Below are positions 12,211 to 12,477 of a stretch of DNA of 12,477 nucleotides, piece after piece; position 1 is the stretch's first letter, and the number at the start of each line of letters is the position of its first letter. Both the position numbers and the translations under genes were made by a program. Below the pieces are notes generated by a model. That model worked only from the letters and a program-made list of their open reading frames with translations. It was not told the origin of the DNA and made no database searches. Location: the NCBI GenBank assembly GCA_015478675.1, contig JADMIH010000116.1, positions 1 to 12,477 on the forward strand. The letters run 5' to 3'. This DNA comes from Chloroflexota bacterium (GTDB lineage Bacteria > Chloroflexota > Chloroflexia > QHBQ01 > JADMIH01).

Positions 12211-12477
12211 GTCCTAGTGAGTAGCACTTTTTTCCTCTGGACATCATGGGTACAGGGAGAGGCGAATCCGGCGCACGTCATCAAGACGCACAGTCCAGAA
12301 ACACCCACGCACGTACGCGCACACATCACCCCTCGACTCGCCACTCCTCTCGTGACACCTCCACTCCCTCACAGCATGACCCGGTCGCTCGAACAAAAGA
12401 CCGAGACCACGCAACTCGGCTCGGTTGGACAAGGGTTCGGGTCGCCGGTCGCTTGTGTGTAGCACAAGGGTCCTATC
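12211..12477. other. Gene-free right end with short repeats and a hairpin
   Basis: No frame here has both a ribosome site and a protein-like translation. From about 12290 to 12395 the plus strand is rich in C and A and poor in G and T. Near the edge, ACAAGGGT occurs twice (12429-12436 and 12464-12471), and CTTGTG (12452-12457) pairs with CACAAG (12463-12468) around a 5-base loop. The position upstream of the replication operon, as in other protein-primed viruses, suggests this is next to or part of a genome end. No matching inverted copy exists at the left edge. Confidence 0.5.

Noticed and set aside
12139..12462. Plus-strand frame of 107 codons with a hydrophobic stretch near its start
   Set aside because: It overlaps the start and promoter of the 63-aa gene, lacks a ribosome site, and its second half is the C/A-rich non-coding stretch read as Pro/Thr/His.
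12244..12465. Minus-strand frame of 73 codons at the right end, GTG start
   Set aside because: Very Arg-rich translation with no recognisable structure, only a weak AGGA upstream; more likely gene-free terminal DNA.
1..12477. Inverted or direct terminal repeats joining both window edges
   Set aside because: The reverse complement of the last 60 bases and the last bases themselves do not match the first bases, and the left edge lies within a gene.

Overview
The window looks like most of a small bacterial virus genome of the tailless, membrane-containing PRD1/tectivirus type, or a close relative. Four things support this: a protein-primed family B DNA polymerase (9474-11393), a FtsK/HerA-type packaging ATPase (3487-4350), a 449-residue probable double jelly-roll major capsid protein (1942-3291), and a series of very short membrane proteins around the capsid gene. 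Promoters read as bacterial sigma70 (TTGACA-N17-TATAAT type) and most starts have good Shine-Dalgarno sites, so the host should be a bacterium with fairly high GC. No tRNA, CRISPR array, transposase, integrase, tail gene or HK97-type gene was seen. The left edge cuts a gene and no inverted terminal repeat is visible, so the genome is incomplete, at least on the left.

Region 1-6181 (all minus strand) is one long, tightly packed structural operon read leftward from a strong promoter at 6153-6181. Reading downstream, it encodes a 136-aa protein with a beta-rich C-terminus, a 126-aa coiled-coil protein, an AT-hook protein with an unclear start, a 149-aa protein overlapping the ATPase start, the ATPase, a 46-aa membrane protein, the capsid protein, a 54-aa membrane protein, a 182-aa one-pass protein, 79-aa and 72-aa membrane proteins, a 130-aa protein and a truncated Pro/Thr-rich membrane protein. 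The order ATPase - tiny membrane protein - capsid - tiny membrane protein matches IX-XX-III-XXII of PRD1.

Region 6182-7505 (plus strand) starts with a divergent promoter followed by three tandem copies of GTCGAATGT, then a ribbon-helix-helix regulator, a 124-aa protein and a protein of up to 199 aa. A 17-bp perfect stem at 7527-7571 separates it from a convergent minus-strand unit: a four-TM membrane protein (7934-9040) and a 100-aa protein (7617-7919). The 3' end of the membrane-protein gene holds eight TGTTCGG heptamers, mostly 11 bp apart, in two clusters of four; they fall in all three codon phases, which points to a DNA-level role.

Region 9041-9185 is a symmetric divergent promoter with -35 boxes that overlap on one palindrome. 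It drives the membrane-protein unit to the left and an excisionase-like HTH protein (9186-9461) to the right. Region 9474-12158 (minus strand) is the replication operon: a 63-aa Cys-containing protein, a basic 187-aa protein in the usual place of the terminal protein, and the polymerase, with a promoter near 12182-12210. The last 270 bases hold no convincing gene and contain short repeats and a hairpin; they may be next to, or part of, a genome end.
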